Assembly (NCBI GenBank): GCA_963422445.2
Contig: OY729512.2
Location: 5,332,001-5,396,000 of the forward strand
DNA length: 64,000 bases
Source of the DNA: G963422445 sp963422445
GTDB lineage: Bacteria > Pseudomonadota > Alphaproteobacteria > Thalassobaculales > Thalassobaculaceae
Reading direction: 5' to 3'
Below are positions 44,300 through 54,088 of the stretch, in pieces; position 1 is the stretch's first letter, and each line of letters starts with the position of its first letter. The notes below the pieces were generated by a model. That model was not told the origin of the DNA. It did not search any database and saw only the letters and a list, made by a program, of their open reading frames with translations. The position numbers and the translations under genes are program-made.

Positions 44300-45166
44300 T
44301 CAGCCTTTTCCTTTCCAGGGAATAAGCCAGGTCTCAAGCCGGCGCATGATCATCTCGATCACATAACCAATCACGCCGATAAGGATGATCCCGATGACTA
44401 CGGTGTCGGTTTGCAGGAAGTTCTTTGCGATCATTATCATCGAGCCGAGACCTTTGTCGGCCGCGACCAGTTCGGCAGCGACGACGGTCCCCCAACATAC
44501 CCCCATCGATGTCCGCAATCCTGTGAAGATCTCTGGCAACGCGTTCGGCAGAATCACGTGGCGCAGGATCTGGAGCTTTGAGGCGCCAAGCGAATAGGCG
44601 GCGTGGACCTTCGAAATGCGCACGCTGGACACCCCGGACCGCGCCGCAATGGTCATGATGAACAACGATGCCAGGAACAGTAGGAAGATCTTGGCGAATT
44701 CGTCGATGCCGAACCACAAGATTACCAGGGGAATCAGCGCCAGCGGCGGGATCGGTCGCATGAATTCGACGATCGGGTCGAAGAGGCCCCGTCCGATCGA
44801 CGACAGGCCCATGGCGAATCCCAGCGGTATTCCGACGATTGATCCGTAGAACACCCCGGACAGTACCCGGTAGACGCTGATCCCGACATGATCCCACAGG
44901 GCCGTGTTACGGAATCCTTCACCGACGATCTTGAGCAGACGGTGCCAGGTGCCGTCGATTGACGGCCAGTAGAACGGTTCCACGAGATTGAGGACCGAGG
45001 CCACAATCCACAATATGAGCAGTGTGGTGAGGGTCAGCAGGGAATAGAAGCGCCCCGAATTTACCGCGGACGCATCGCCGAACTTGACCGTTTTTTGCCG
45101 TGTGAAGGCGTTGTCCGCCAGACCCAGCCAGACCTTTGTATCCGAGGGCTCTTTTGGTTTGTTCAA
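44300..45166 (-). CDS. tauC: Taurine/sulfonate ABC transporter permease
   Basis: A 288-residue membrane protein of the SsuC/TauC type, with six or so hydrophobic segments and the cytoplasmic EAA-like loop AAYSLGASKLQILRHVILPN. YGSIVGIPLGFAMGLSS and MRPIPPLALIPLVILWFGID are family blocks. Last gene of tauA-tauB-tauC; starts five bases after the tauB stop. Confidence 0.88.
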   Translation of the reverse strand: MNKPKEPSDTKVWLGLADNAFTRQKTVKFGDASAVNSGRFYSLLTLTTLLILWIVASVLNLVEPFYWPSIDGTWHRLLKIVGEGFRNTALWDHVGISVYRVLSGVFYGSIVGIPLGFAMGLSSIGRGLFDPIVEFMRPIPPLALIPLVILWFGIDEFAKIFLLFLASLFIMTIAARSGVSSVRISKVHAAYSLGASKLQILRHVILPNALPEIFTGLRTSMGVCWGTVVAAELVAADKGLGSMIMIAKNFLQTDTVVIGIILIGVIGYVIEMIMRRLETWLIPWKGKG

Positions 45167-45171
45167 CGTTT

Positions 45172-45984
45172 CTAACTCCCGCTGTCCTGATACTCGCTGT
45201 CGCCCATGATCTGCTCTTCCATGTCCCAGATCATCGACAGGATCTCTTCGCGCCGTGCAACGAATTCGGCCCCGGCCTTGACGTCCCGGGCCGGCATGAC
45301 CAGCGCCTGCTCCGGAAACGGCAGGCGGAATTCCTTCTCGATGCGTCCCGGCCGCGGGGCCATGACAATCAGCCGTTCGCCGAGAAACAACGCTTCCTCG
45401 ACCGAGTGAGTGATCAGGAGAATGGTCTTGCCGGTTTCCTTCCAGAGTTTGAGTACAAGGTCTTGCATCTTTTCGCGGGTCAGCGCGTCGAGCGCACCAA
45501 GCGGTTCGTCCATCAGGATCGCGTCGGGATCATTGGCAAGACAGCGTGCCAACGCGACGCGCTGCTGCATGCCGCCGGAAAGCTGGTAGACCGGTTTGTC
45601 GCCGAATCCGCCAAGCCCAACCACATCCAGAAGATGGGCGACCTTGGTATTCGTCTCGGCCGCCGAAACTCCCGACATGCGCGGACCGAAGGCGATGTTG
45701 CGGGCGACCGAAAGCCACTCGAACAACGCGCCCTGCTGGAACACCATGCCACGCTCTGCTCCCGGACCGGTCACGCGCCGGTTGCCGAACCGGACCTCGC
45801 CTTCGGTCGGCGACAGGAATCCTGCGATGATGTTGAGAAGCGTCGTCTTACCGCAGCCCGACGGTCCAAGGACCGTGATGATTTCGCCCGGCTCTACGTC
45901 AAGCGACACATTGTTGAGCGCATGGACCTCGCTACCGGGTAGCGTATAGATCATGGAAAGGCCGTCGATCGAGATTCCCGACAC
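45172..45984 (-). CDS. tauB: Taurine/sulfonate ABC transporter ATPase
   Basis: A 270-residue ATPase. The GTG at 45984 (VSGISIDGLSMIYTL) is chosen because GGGAG precedes it by five bases. Walker A is GPSGCGKTT at residues 40-48, the signature LSGGMQQRVALARCLA and Walker B AILMDEPLGALD. GGMQQRV is typical for the nitrate/sulfonate/taurine family. The C-terminal extension (EFVARREEILSMIWDMEEQ) is common here. Confidence 0.88.
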   Translation of the reverse strand: MSGISIDGLSMIYTLPGSEVHALNNVSLDVEPGEIITVLGPSGCGKTTLLNIIAGFLSPTEGEVRFGNRRVTGPGAERGMVFQQGALFEWLSVARNIAFGPRMSGVSAAETNTKVAHLLDVVGLGGFGDKPVYQLSGGMQQRVALARCLANDPDAILMDEPLGALDALTREKMQDLVLKLWKETGKTILLITHSVEEALFLGERLIVMAPRPGRIEKEFRLPFPEQALVMPARDVKAGAEFVARREEILSMIWDMEEQIMGDSEYQDSGS

Positions 45985-46049
45985 AAAACACTCCCGATAT
46001 GCAGACGGATGCCGGGCGACAGGATATCCCGCCGCCCGTATCCACAAGA

Positions 46050-47036
46050 CTATTTGAGATAGCTGCTGTCCACGAAACTCGAATAGTCGTCGAGCGCTCT
46101 TTCCATGTTGCCAGCTTCGACCATGACGTCGGCGACTCCCTTGGTCATGGCCTGAACACCGCCGCCGAGCCAGTTCGCGCCACCTTGGTCGGCGGCACTC
46201 GGGAAGCCGAAATTGTCCAGCATGGCTTTTGTGGCGTCGTTGTCCATGCCGGCCGCCCGGGCGATTGTCCCGAGCCCGGCGCCCGGATCGGCCTTGTAGG
46301 CTTGATTCGCCGCTTCCGTCACGTCCATGAAGGCGCGCACGAGATCGGGGTGGTCGTTCGCAAAGTCCTCAGTGACCGTCACGATGTCGAACGTGTTGAT
46401 CCCGACAGCCTCCTGTTCGGCGCCGGTCATAAGGGGCGATCCGACAGTCTTCATGCGACCGAGCGCACCGCCGAAGGCGCATCCCATCACGACATCGCCG
46501 CGAATCAGCGCGACGGCCGCGTCGGCCGGGTTCATCTGCACCAGATCGACCTTCGAGGTATCCACGTTCAGGTGATCGAGCGTGCGCAGCAACTTGTAAT
46601 GAGTCACGTTGCCGATTGGCGTCGCAACCTTCTTGCCTTCGAGTTCGGACGCGTTTGCTTTTGTGATACCGGAATCGTTGCGGACAATGCAGAGATCGTT
46701 CTCGGCATAGGTGACGGCGATACCGATGAGTTTCAATGGCGCACCATTTGATACGCCGACGACGAACGGCACAAAACCCTGGCTGTAGGCGATCTGCACA
46801 TCGCCCGAGACCATGGCTTGGGTCATCTCGTTGCCGTTGCCAAAGGCGCGCCAGTCGACATCGACGCCCATAGCCTTGTCATAGGTTTTTTCGAGTTGGG
46901 CGACCTGATTGGCGGTCGGCCATTCGAGGAAATAGGCGACCGTTACGGTATCGCCATGCTCCGCCGAGGCGGAAGCCGACATCGAAAGCGCAGCCGCCGC
47001 GCCCGCGACGGCAAACAACAGTTTTTTCAAAGCCAT
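46050..47036 (-). CDS. tauA: Taurine ABC transporter substrate-binding protein
   Basis: A 328-residue periplasmic protein with signal peptide MALKKLLFAVAGAAAALSMS...ASA. Family blocks VTVAYFLEWPTANQVAQLEK, QIAYSQGFVPFVVGVSNGAP and GKKVATPIGNVTHYKLLRTL match TauA proteins. It binds taurine or a related sulfonate for import; taurine catabolic genes (tpa, xsc) are not in the window. First gene of the operon, transcribed toward the SDR gene. Confidence 0.88.
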   Translation of the reverse strand: MALKKLLFAVAGAAAALSMSASASAEHGDTVTVAYFLEWPTANQVAQLEKTYDKAMGVDVDWRAFGNGNEMTQAMVSGDVQIAYSQGFVPFVVGVSNGAPLKLIGIAVTYAENDLCIVRNDSGITKANASELEGKKVATPIGNVTHYKLLRTLDHLNVDTSKVDLVQMNPADAAVALIRGDVVMGCAFGGALGRMKTVGSPLMTGAEQEAVGINTFDIVTVTEDFANDHPDLVRAFMDVTEAANQAYKADPGAGLGTIARAAGMDNDATKAMLDNFGFPSAADQGGANWLGGGVQAMTKGVADVMVEAGNMERALDDYSSFVDSSYLK

Positions 47037-47344
47037 AACTGTTCCTCCTGCAAATCCGGGGTTTCACCCGGGACTTCGGAACAGGTACGCCGTGACATCG
47101 CCGATCCGGGCGGTTCGCAACCGTGCCGCAACTCGCGATCCGACTGCCACGGTATACCCCTAGTTTCTGCGTGCCCTTGCCGCATTGACGCAATGCTACA
47201 TCGGGATTGCGTCGGACGCCATGGCAACCAGGTCGGATTTGTATTTCGATCGTTCACCGGCCCTGCCAGCGCGTTGCGTGAAATAGTGATCCTTCCTGTG
47301 TCTTGATACGCCTGCCGCGCGGTAGCTGTGGGGACGGGGAAGCC

Positions 47345-49011
47345 GTGTCGGTTTTATCGGAGGCGGCCATCGACATCGTGGCGGCGGACGAGGGCCGCTT
47401 CCGCGACTTGATGCAGACACACCACGATCTTGGCGCGGTACCGGCGCTGAAGTGCGGGGCACGGGATCAGTGGATCGGCTGGGACCACGGCGGTCCGTGC
47501 GGCCATCTTGACCGGGTCACCACCAACGCGCTCTTTCTGATCCTCCCCGGTGGTGAGCGCAACCTCGGCTCGCGCGTGCTCTCGGCTGTGCACGCGCCGT
47601 CTGGTCAGCGACTGGCTGGCCTGGTTCGGTCACGACGTGCTTCTGGCGGAGCCCTTCGTCGACCCCGAGCTCTTCCGGGGCACCGTCTACCGCACCGCCA
47701 ACTGGATCGAGGTTGGGCGCACCCGCGGCTTCGCCTGCGGCGGGGCCGGCGACAGCGCGCACGCGAGGTCCAGGCTCGTGTTCCTTCATCCCCTGTGCCG
47801 GGGCGGGCGGGCCCGGCTTAGGGCCGTCGATCTCGACCCCCGCCTGCGACATGGAGTGCCGAAGATGAGGCTGAGCACCGCACAGATGCGATCCCTCCCC
47901 GCGGTCTTCCTGGGCATCGACGATCCCCGCCGCCGCGACGCTGTGCGGCATGCGCGGCTACAAGGCGATCGGCGACTGGCTCGACGACTCAGCCCCAGGG
48001 GACTGCAACGCTTCCGCGTGCGCCGCCGCGACGGCCGGGACCGTCCGCCCGGCCTGTCGGCAATACGCAGCCTGCTGATCCGGGTCGATCCGGCCCGGCG
48101 CGACGCCGCGCTCGGGACCTGGCACGAGGCCCATGGCTCGGGCGACAGCGCGCTGGCCATCGACGGCAAGACCATCCGCGGCGCCATCGATGACGATGGC
48201 AAACAGACTCATGTGCCCGGCATCATAGGCCACGACACCAAGGCAGCCCGGGGTCAAAACCAGTCGCCATGAGGCCCGACGCCGACGATGGCGAGAAGCG
48301 CACCAACGAGATCGGCACCGTCATCCCCCGGCTCGAGACGGTGCCCGACATCGCGGGCCGCACCGTCACCGCCGATGCCCTGCTTGCCGCGCGCGCTGGC
48401 CTCCTGCCGGCTCTACCGCGGCGCGGACGCCCTGTTCACCGTCACGGGAAACCCGCCGGCCCGGCTCGACGACATCCGGCTCACTCTCAACGAGGTCATC
48501 GCCGGGCGCGCGCCGGACTTCACGGACGAGAACCCGAAGCCCGAGCGCGACCGCCTCGCGCGGCGCTCCATCCGGGTCTCCGGCGAGCTCAACGACGACC
48601 TCAACTTCCCCGGCGTCGGACAGATCTTCGCCGTGCGCCGTGAAACTGGCGAGGTCAAGTCCGGCAAGCAGCGCTGCGAGACGGCTTGCGGCGTCACCAG
48701 GCTGAGTGCGCCGGCCGCATCGCCGGAACGCCGGCTCACCCTCAATCGCGGGCACTGGACCATCGAGGCGACGCATCACATCCTCGACTGGAGCTTCGAG
48801 GAGGACCGAAGCCGCATCCGGTCAGGCCACGGTTCGGAGAACATGACCCTGCCGCGGCGCGCCGCCATCGGCCTCTTCAAGGGACGCCGGCTCGCCGTCG
48901 CCGAGACCATGCGCAATCTGGCCAGGAAACCGGGGCGGGTTCCCGACTTCCTGAAAATGACCGACAACGTTCCCCCCGCGGCCAGCACCCGGCTGACCGC
49001 CCCCTGCGAGC
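47345..49011 (+). pseudogene. DUF4338 (DruA-like) plus ISAs1-family transposase, degraded
   Basis: The first part (47345-47840) reads LMQTHHDLGAVPALKCGARD, QWIGWDHGG, ALFLILPGGERNLGSRVLS, FRGTVYRTANWIEVGRTRGF and RLVFLHPL, the DUF4338 domain known from Druantia DruA. The second part (about 47935-49000) reads LCGMRGYKAIGDW, SALAIDGKTIRGAIDDDGKQ, LFTVTGNPPARLDDIRLTL and HWTIEATHHILDWSFEEDRSR, an ISAs1-family DDE transposase. DUF4338-ISAs1 fusions are known transposases. Several frame changes separate the pieces, so it is dead. Confidence 0.82.
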
Positions 49012-49490
49012 CTCGTCCATCGCCAACCCCCGGCACGCCGGGGCGAGCCCTTATGCCCGGATGAATGCCGTGCTCGGCACTCGCGTCCAAGAGGGCCCTC
49101 CGGGGCGGCACGATGCCGGCTGAATCCGGTGCACAGCCGCTGCAAGAATGCCAACGAAGGTACGGCCCCAAACTGAATGGCGCAAGCCACAGGCCAAAAT
49201 CAGAACGAAATTGCCGTACCATGGCAACTGTAAAGGGTGGCATGTATAAATGGCGGGGGTCACGCATCTGGCACCGATTTCGTGACCCCGGCCGATGCCG
49301 GATCGCAGATTTTGCCCGACCTCCCATCTTTGACGGAACGATTTATGGGGTTGTTGGACGATACGCCGTCGCCGGCATCATGATGCAACTGGCGCATGAC
49401 TGGGGGTGTGAAACCTGTGACGGAACAACCGGACGGGGAGGGGAGTGAGATGGCGGTTGCGAGGCGAGCGGGGCGAAAACCGGCGCTTTC
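49012..49490. other. No recognisable gene
   Basis: About 480 bases between the ISAs1 remnant and IS5-B copy 2, with only short motif-free frames. May include the unseen right end of the ISAs1 element. Confidence 0.35.
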
Positions 49491-49492
49491 TA

Positions 49493-50338
49493 AATAGTGT
49501 CGTCACGAAATGCCGGCCCAGAGCGCCAGACACCGAATCTGCACCGCGGCGAGGAACGATGCGGCATTCCTGGCGTATCGCGTGGCAATCCCACGCCAAC
49601 GCTTGAGCCGCAGAAAGGCGTTCTCCACCAAATGCCGGCGCCGGTAGAGATGGACATCATACGCTCTGGGGTGCTTGCGGTTCCGCTTCGGCGGAACCAC
49701 TGGAATGACTTCATGCTCCTCACAATAAGACAGGATGGCATTCGTGTCATAGGCCTTGTCCGCCAACAAGGACTCGGCATCTATCCCTTCAATCAGCTCG
49801 ACCGCTTGACTGCAATCTGCTGCCGTCCCCTCGCTCACCGACACCCGCAACGGCATCCCATGCACGTCCACAGCCAGGTGCAGTGTCGTGTTCAGCCCCC
49901 TTTTGTGCGATCCATCGCCTGATTGCCGCCGATCGCACCGCTCGCATGGGGATGGACCTTGAGATGACTGGCGTCAATCATCAGCCACTCATCGTCCGGC
50001 TCATCCACCAGAGGCTCCAGCAACGCCCCCCAGAGCCCCTTGTCCCGCCAGCGACAGAACCGACGATGGGTATTTTTCCAGTCTCCATAGTCTGGCGGCA
50101 CATCACGCCAGGGAGCGCCGGTACGCAGAATCCAGAAGATCGCATTAATGAACCGTCGATTATCCTGCGCCACCCCACCCCAACTTCCCGCTCGGCCAGG
50201 CAGATGAGGCTCCAGCAACAGCCAGACCCTGTCCGAAATGTCGTGACGCCGATGAGCCAATCCCATGAGTCGCCTCCAAGAACCATCGAGTGAATTCGAC
50301 AGATAGGACAGATAAACATCACTCATGACGACACTATC
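49493..50338 (-). mobile_element. IS5-family element (type IS5-B), copy 2, 846 bp
   Basis: Ends AATAGTGTCGTCACGAAAT and GATAGTGTCGTCATGAGTG (complement of right), flanked by TA at 49491-49492 and 50339-50340. The transposase frame is undamaged apart from the conserved frameshift site, so this is the intact copy of the pair. Confidence 0.87.
49503..50326 (-). CDS. IS5-B transposase made by -1 frameshifting (orfA + orfB)
   Basis: OrfA 50326-49892 encodes MSDVYLSYLSNSLDGSWRRL...EWLMIDASHLKVHPHASGA (first Asp) and stops after DRTKGG. A -1 slip on AAAAGGGGG (49896-49904) would continue as RGLNTTLHLAVD then MPLRVSVSEGTAADC, LLADKAYDTNAILSYC (second Asp) and HLVENAFLRLKRWRG (Glu) to 49503. Such two-frame organisation is common in IS5-family (IS427-group) elements. 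Conservation of the run in both copies supports programmed slippage. Confidence 0.82.
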
Positions 50339-50536
50339 TAGGATAAACTCCGATGGTTCCATTCGTGCGAGTCTCAATGTAACCCGGCTCGCAAGCCGTG
50401 TCCCGCGAACCATACGCACAGATGGCGGCGCGGGCGCGGACCTCGTTTTCACCTTGCCGCTGCCCCGTTTGTTGCACGGCACCAAAGCAGGCCAAGGCGT
50501 CGGAGAGTACTACGGTGCCGGGCTCGAGGGACACTA

Positions 50537-51686
50537 GTGGATAGATCGTTACAGGTATATCCATTATTGTGTTCTTCTGATTTGTCGATCACGGAGGTCT
50601 GCAAGATGCGCCCTGGTGTTTCATTCACGCTCACTTCGGGCGACCGGCATCGCCTTGAAACGGTTGTCCCGGACCCGAAGAGCCCGCAGAAGCACGTCTG
50701 GCGGGCGCGCATCGTTCTTCTGAGCGACGACGGGCTCGGCACGATGGCCATCATGAGAGAGACCGGCAAGGCGAAGAACAGTGTCTGGCGCTGGCCGGAC
50801 CGCTTCTATGGAAGAAGGTGTGGACGAACTTCTGCGGGACAAGACGCGTCCGCCGGGCAAGACGCCTCTGGCTCCTGAGCCGGTGGCGAAGATCGTAGGG
50901 TTGACCCACACCTCGCCGCCTTACGCGGCGACCCACTGGACGCTGCGGGCAATGGCGAAGGCTGTGGGGGTTGCCGCTTCGAGGGTCTGGGCGGTCTGGC
51001 AGGCGCATGGCCTGATGCCGCACCGCTGGCGGCCGTTCACGCTTTCGAACGATCCCGCCTGCCTCGAGACGCTGACCGACATCGTCGGCCTCTCCGTTGC
51101 GCCGCCGGCTCACGCGGTCGTGCTGTCGATCGATGACAGGTCGCACAGTCAGGCCCGCGACCGCACACAGCCCGGCCTGCCGATGAAGAAAGGCCGCGGC
51201 GCCACCATGACACATGATTACAAGCGCAACGGCACGACGACGCTGTTTGCTGCCCTGACCGTGCTCGACGGCACGGTCATCGGCCGGCACGCCAGTCGGC
51301 ATCGCCACCAGGAGTTCCCGAGATGCATCAACCGCATCGCGCGCACGATACCCGCCGGCGTCCCGGTCCATGCCATCCTCGACAACGACGCCACTCACAA
51401 GCACAAGGACGTCCAGGTCTGGCTCGCACGCCATCCGCGCTGGACCTTCCACGTCATCTCCACTTCGAGCGCGTGGCTGAACGCGCTCGAAGGCGTCTTC
51501 GCCAAGCGGACACGACGCCGTCTCAAATACGGCGTCTTCCGCTCCGGACGCGACCTCCAGGACGCCATGCGCCGCGTCATCGACGAATACAACACCACCG
51601 AAGCCAAGCCCTTCGTCTGGACCGCCGATCCCGATACCATCATCGCCGCAAGAAAAAATGGGTCCAAAACGTTGAAATCAATCCAC
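50537..51686 (+). mobile_element. IS630-A copy B, 1150 bp (most complete copy)
   Basis: Left end GTGGATAGATCGTTACAGG; right end complement GTGGATTGATTTCAACGTT; TA at 50535-50536 and 51687-51688 within an original CTAG. It retains 18 bases (encoding RPPGKT) that copies A and C lack and has no private frameshift. The 50339-50536 gap to its left shows nothing. Confidence 0.9.
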
Positions 51687-51689
51687 TAG
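50606..51689 (+). CDS. IS630-A transposase, copy B (two frames, +1 junction)
   Basis: OrfA starts at ATG 50606 behind GGAGG and reads MRPGVSFTLTSGDRHRLE...ETGKAKNSVWRWPDRF. The continuation is in the +1 frame (GTG 50781 or ATG 50808), MEEGVDELLRDKTRPPGKTP, then the winged-helix part and the DDE core: D in LSIDDRSHSQARDR, D in AILDNDATHKHKD, E in SAWLNALEGVF. A full IS630 protein needs both parts, so either +1 frameshifting at CGCTTCTATGG or re-initiation must join them. The stop TAG at 51687-51689 uses the duplicated TA. Confidence 0.82.
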
Positions 51690-52083
51690 GCCCAGGCCGC
51701 GATCTCCTCGTTGCGAAACCCGCCGACACGGCTCAGGCGCATTCTTATCGGCCGTCCTTCGCAATTGAGCTCGACCGCGACGACGAACGACGTCTTCCCC
51801 GGCGCGCCTCGTCCGGTTTTGCCCCTGCGGCGCTGCCCGCCCCCAGCAGGCATCATCGAGCTGCACCCAACCGCCCAAAGGGCGCGTGTCGTCGCGCTCC
51901 TTCATTACCTGCATCAGCTTGTGCTTGACCTTCCAAGCGGTGTTGTAGCTCACCGAGAGTTGCCGCGACAGCTCCAACGCCGAAATCCCGTTCTTCGTCT
52001 GTGTCATAAGGTACATCGCCAGGAACCAGGTGCGGAGCGGCAGCTTCGTGCTCGCCAGAATCGTGCCCGTGGTCAGCGAGACC
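51689..52083 (-). pseudogene. IS1595-family transposase fragment between two IS630-A copies
   Basis: The minus strand reads LASTKLPLRTWFLAMYLMTQ, GISALELSRQLSVSYNTAWK, LMQVMKERDDTRPLGGW and VQLDDACWGR (first Asp), then after a frame change GKTSFVVAVELNCEGRPIRM and RLSRVGGFRNEEIAAWA. This is a middle section of an IS1595-family transposase, distinct from the two others in the window. Both ends are cut off exactly at the flanking IS630-A elements. Confidence 0.82.
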
Positions 52084-52085
52084 TA

Positions 52086-53218
52086 GTGGATTGGTCGTTA
52101 TAGATATATCCATTATTGTGTTCTTCTGATTTGTCGATCACGGAGGTCTGCAAGATGCGCCCTGGTGTTTCATTCACGCTCACTTCAGGCGATCGGCATC
52201 GCCTTGAAACGGTTGTCTCGGACCCGAAGAGCCCGCAGAAGCATGTCTGGAGGGCGCGCATCGTTCTTCTGAGCGACGATGGGCTCGGCACGATGGCCAT
52301 CATGAGAGAGACCGGCCAGGCGAAGAACAGTGTCTGGCGCTGGCAGGACCGCTTCTATGGAAGAGGGTGTGGACGGACTTCTGCGGGGCAAGACGCCTCC
52401 GGCTCCTGAGCAGGTGGCGAAGATCGTAAGGTTGACCCACACCTCGCCGCCTCACGCGGCGACCCACTGGACGCTGCGGGCGATGGCGAAGGCTGTGGAG
52501 GTTGCCGCTTCGACGGTCTGGGCGGTCTGGCAGGCGCATGGCCTGATGCCGCACCGCTGGCGGCCGTTCACGCTTTCGAACGATCCCGCTTTCGTCGAGA
52601 CGCTGACCGACATCGTCGGCCTCTCCGTTGCGCCGCCGGCTCACGCGGTCGTGCTGTCGATCGATGACACGTCGCAAATTCAGGCACTTGACCGCACACA
52701 GCCCGGCCTGCCGCTGAAGAAAGGCCGCGGCGCTACCATGACACATGATTCCAGGCGCAACGGCACGACGACGCTGTTTGCCGCCCTGACCGTGCTCGAC
52801 GGCACGGTCATCGGCCAGCACGCCAGTCGGCATCGCCACCAGGAGTTCCCGAGATGCCGCAACCGCATCGCGCGCACGATACCCGCCGGCGTCCCGGTCC
52901 ATGCCATCCTCGACAACGACGCCACTCACAAGCACAAGGAAGTCCGGGTCTGGCTCGCACGCCATCCACGCTGGACCTTCCACGTCACCCCCACCTCGAG
53001 CGCGTGGCTGAACGCGCTCGAAGGCGTCTTCGCCAAGCGGACACGACGCCGTCTCAAATACGGCGTCTTCCGCTCCGTACGCGAACTCCAGGACGCCATC
53101 CGCCGCTTCATCGACGAACAACAACACCACCGAAGCCAAGCCCTTCGTCTGGACCGCCGATCCCGATACCATCATCGCCGCAAGAAAAAGAAGGGTCCAA
53201 ACGTTGGAATCAATCCAC
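52086..53218 (+). mobile_element. IS630-A copy C, 1133 bp
   Basis: Left end GTGGATTGGTCGTTATAG; TA at 52084-52085 and 53219-53220. It lacks the same 18 bases as copy A and carries one extra base near 53118. Its right TA is shared directly with the left end of IS5-A copy 2. Confidence 0.9.
52155..53215 (+). pseudogene. IS630-A transposase, copy C, frameshifted near the C-terminus
   Basis: OrfA from ATG 52155 and the +1 frame (MEEGVDGLLRGKTPPAPEQ) follow the arrangement of copy B. All three catalytic residues are present (LSIDDTSQIQALDR, AILDNDATHKHKE, SAWLNALEGVF). An inserted base changes IDEYNTTEA to IDEQQHHRS and runs the frame through into the neighbouring IS5-A (ending at 53238). The last 30 residues are therefore wrong, and the copy is probably inactive. 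Confidence 0.85.
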
Positions 53219-54019
53219 TAGGGCGTGTTGACGAATGATCGAAGCATACTCCATGCTGAGACAATGTGGACAAACGCGAGGACCGTCCGAGCGAGCTTGT
53301 CATAGCGTGTGGCACTGCGACGGAATTGTTTGAGCTTGTTGAAGAATCGCTCGACCTGCTGGCGCCGCTTGTACTTTTCTTGATCGTGATGAATCGTCTC
53401 AGTCCGGTTCGACCGGGCGGGAATCGCGGCTTCGACGCCCTGGTCGGCCAGCGCCTGACGCATGCCCTTGCTGTCATACGCCTTGTCCATGACCGCAGCC
53501 TCCGGTGCGGGAGAGCTGGGCAAAGCCTTCCACAGCAGCTCGAATCCCACGCCATCATGGCGCTCGCCACCCGTCAACACGAAGGACACACCGGTTGTTT
53601 CGTTGGCACAGGCGACGTGCAGCTTGGTGGAGAACCCGCCCCGGGAGCGGCCGAGAGCCTGGGCCTCCTTGGCCACCGTTTTTTACCGCGCCGGCGGCGT
53701 GTTGATGAACGCGCACGATGGTCGAAGCGATGAACACTTCCTTGAGTGGTTCATCATCTACCTGTTGTATCTGTTGCCAGAGCCGCGCCCGGAGGTGGCG
53801 CTTCTCCCAACGGCGAAACCGCTGATAGACGGCATTCCAATGGCCGAATTCGTCGGGCAGGTCGCGCCAGGGGGTTCCGGTACGCGCCTGGTAGAGGATG
53901 GCTTCGATGACCAGTCGGTCGCTGAGCCGTGGCGGGGCGCCGGCGGCGTGTTTGCTCTCACGCAGTAGCGGCTCGAGTGTCGAGCAGACAGTATCCGGGA
54001 TGAGCAGGCGTAACGCCGT
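53218..54019 (-). pseudogene. IS5-A transposase, copy 2, start lost and frameshifted
   Basis: The position of the copy-1 ATG reads ACG (54019-54017). The extra base near 53670 splits the protein: the N-terminal part is in one frame and AQALGRSRGGFSTKLHVACA...FFNKLKQFRRSATRY in another. The catalytic residues are still encoded. Not expected to make an active enzyme. Confidence 0.87.
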
Positions 54020-54088
54020 GATAAGTCCCCGGAAAGTGTCATTGATGGAGAATGATTATCAGCATTTCATGAATTCATCAACACGCCC
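53221..54088 (-). mobile_element. IS5-A copy 2, 868 bp
   Basis: Ends GGGCGTGTTGACGAATGATC and GGGCGTGTTGATGAATTCAT (complement of right), with TA at 53219-53220 and 54089-54090. About 95% like copy 1 by eye; one extra T near 53670. Confidence 0.9.

Noticed and set aside
47345..47840. A possible Druantia anti-phage system (DruA-like domain)
   Set aside because: The domain is fused to an ISAs1 transposase, is frameshifted, and no other Druantia genes are near. It is transposon debris.
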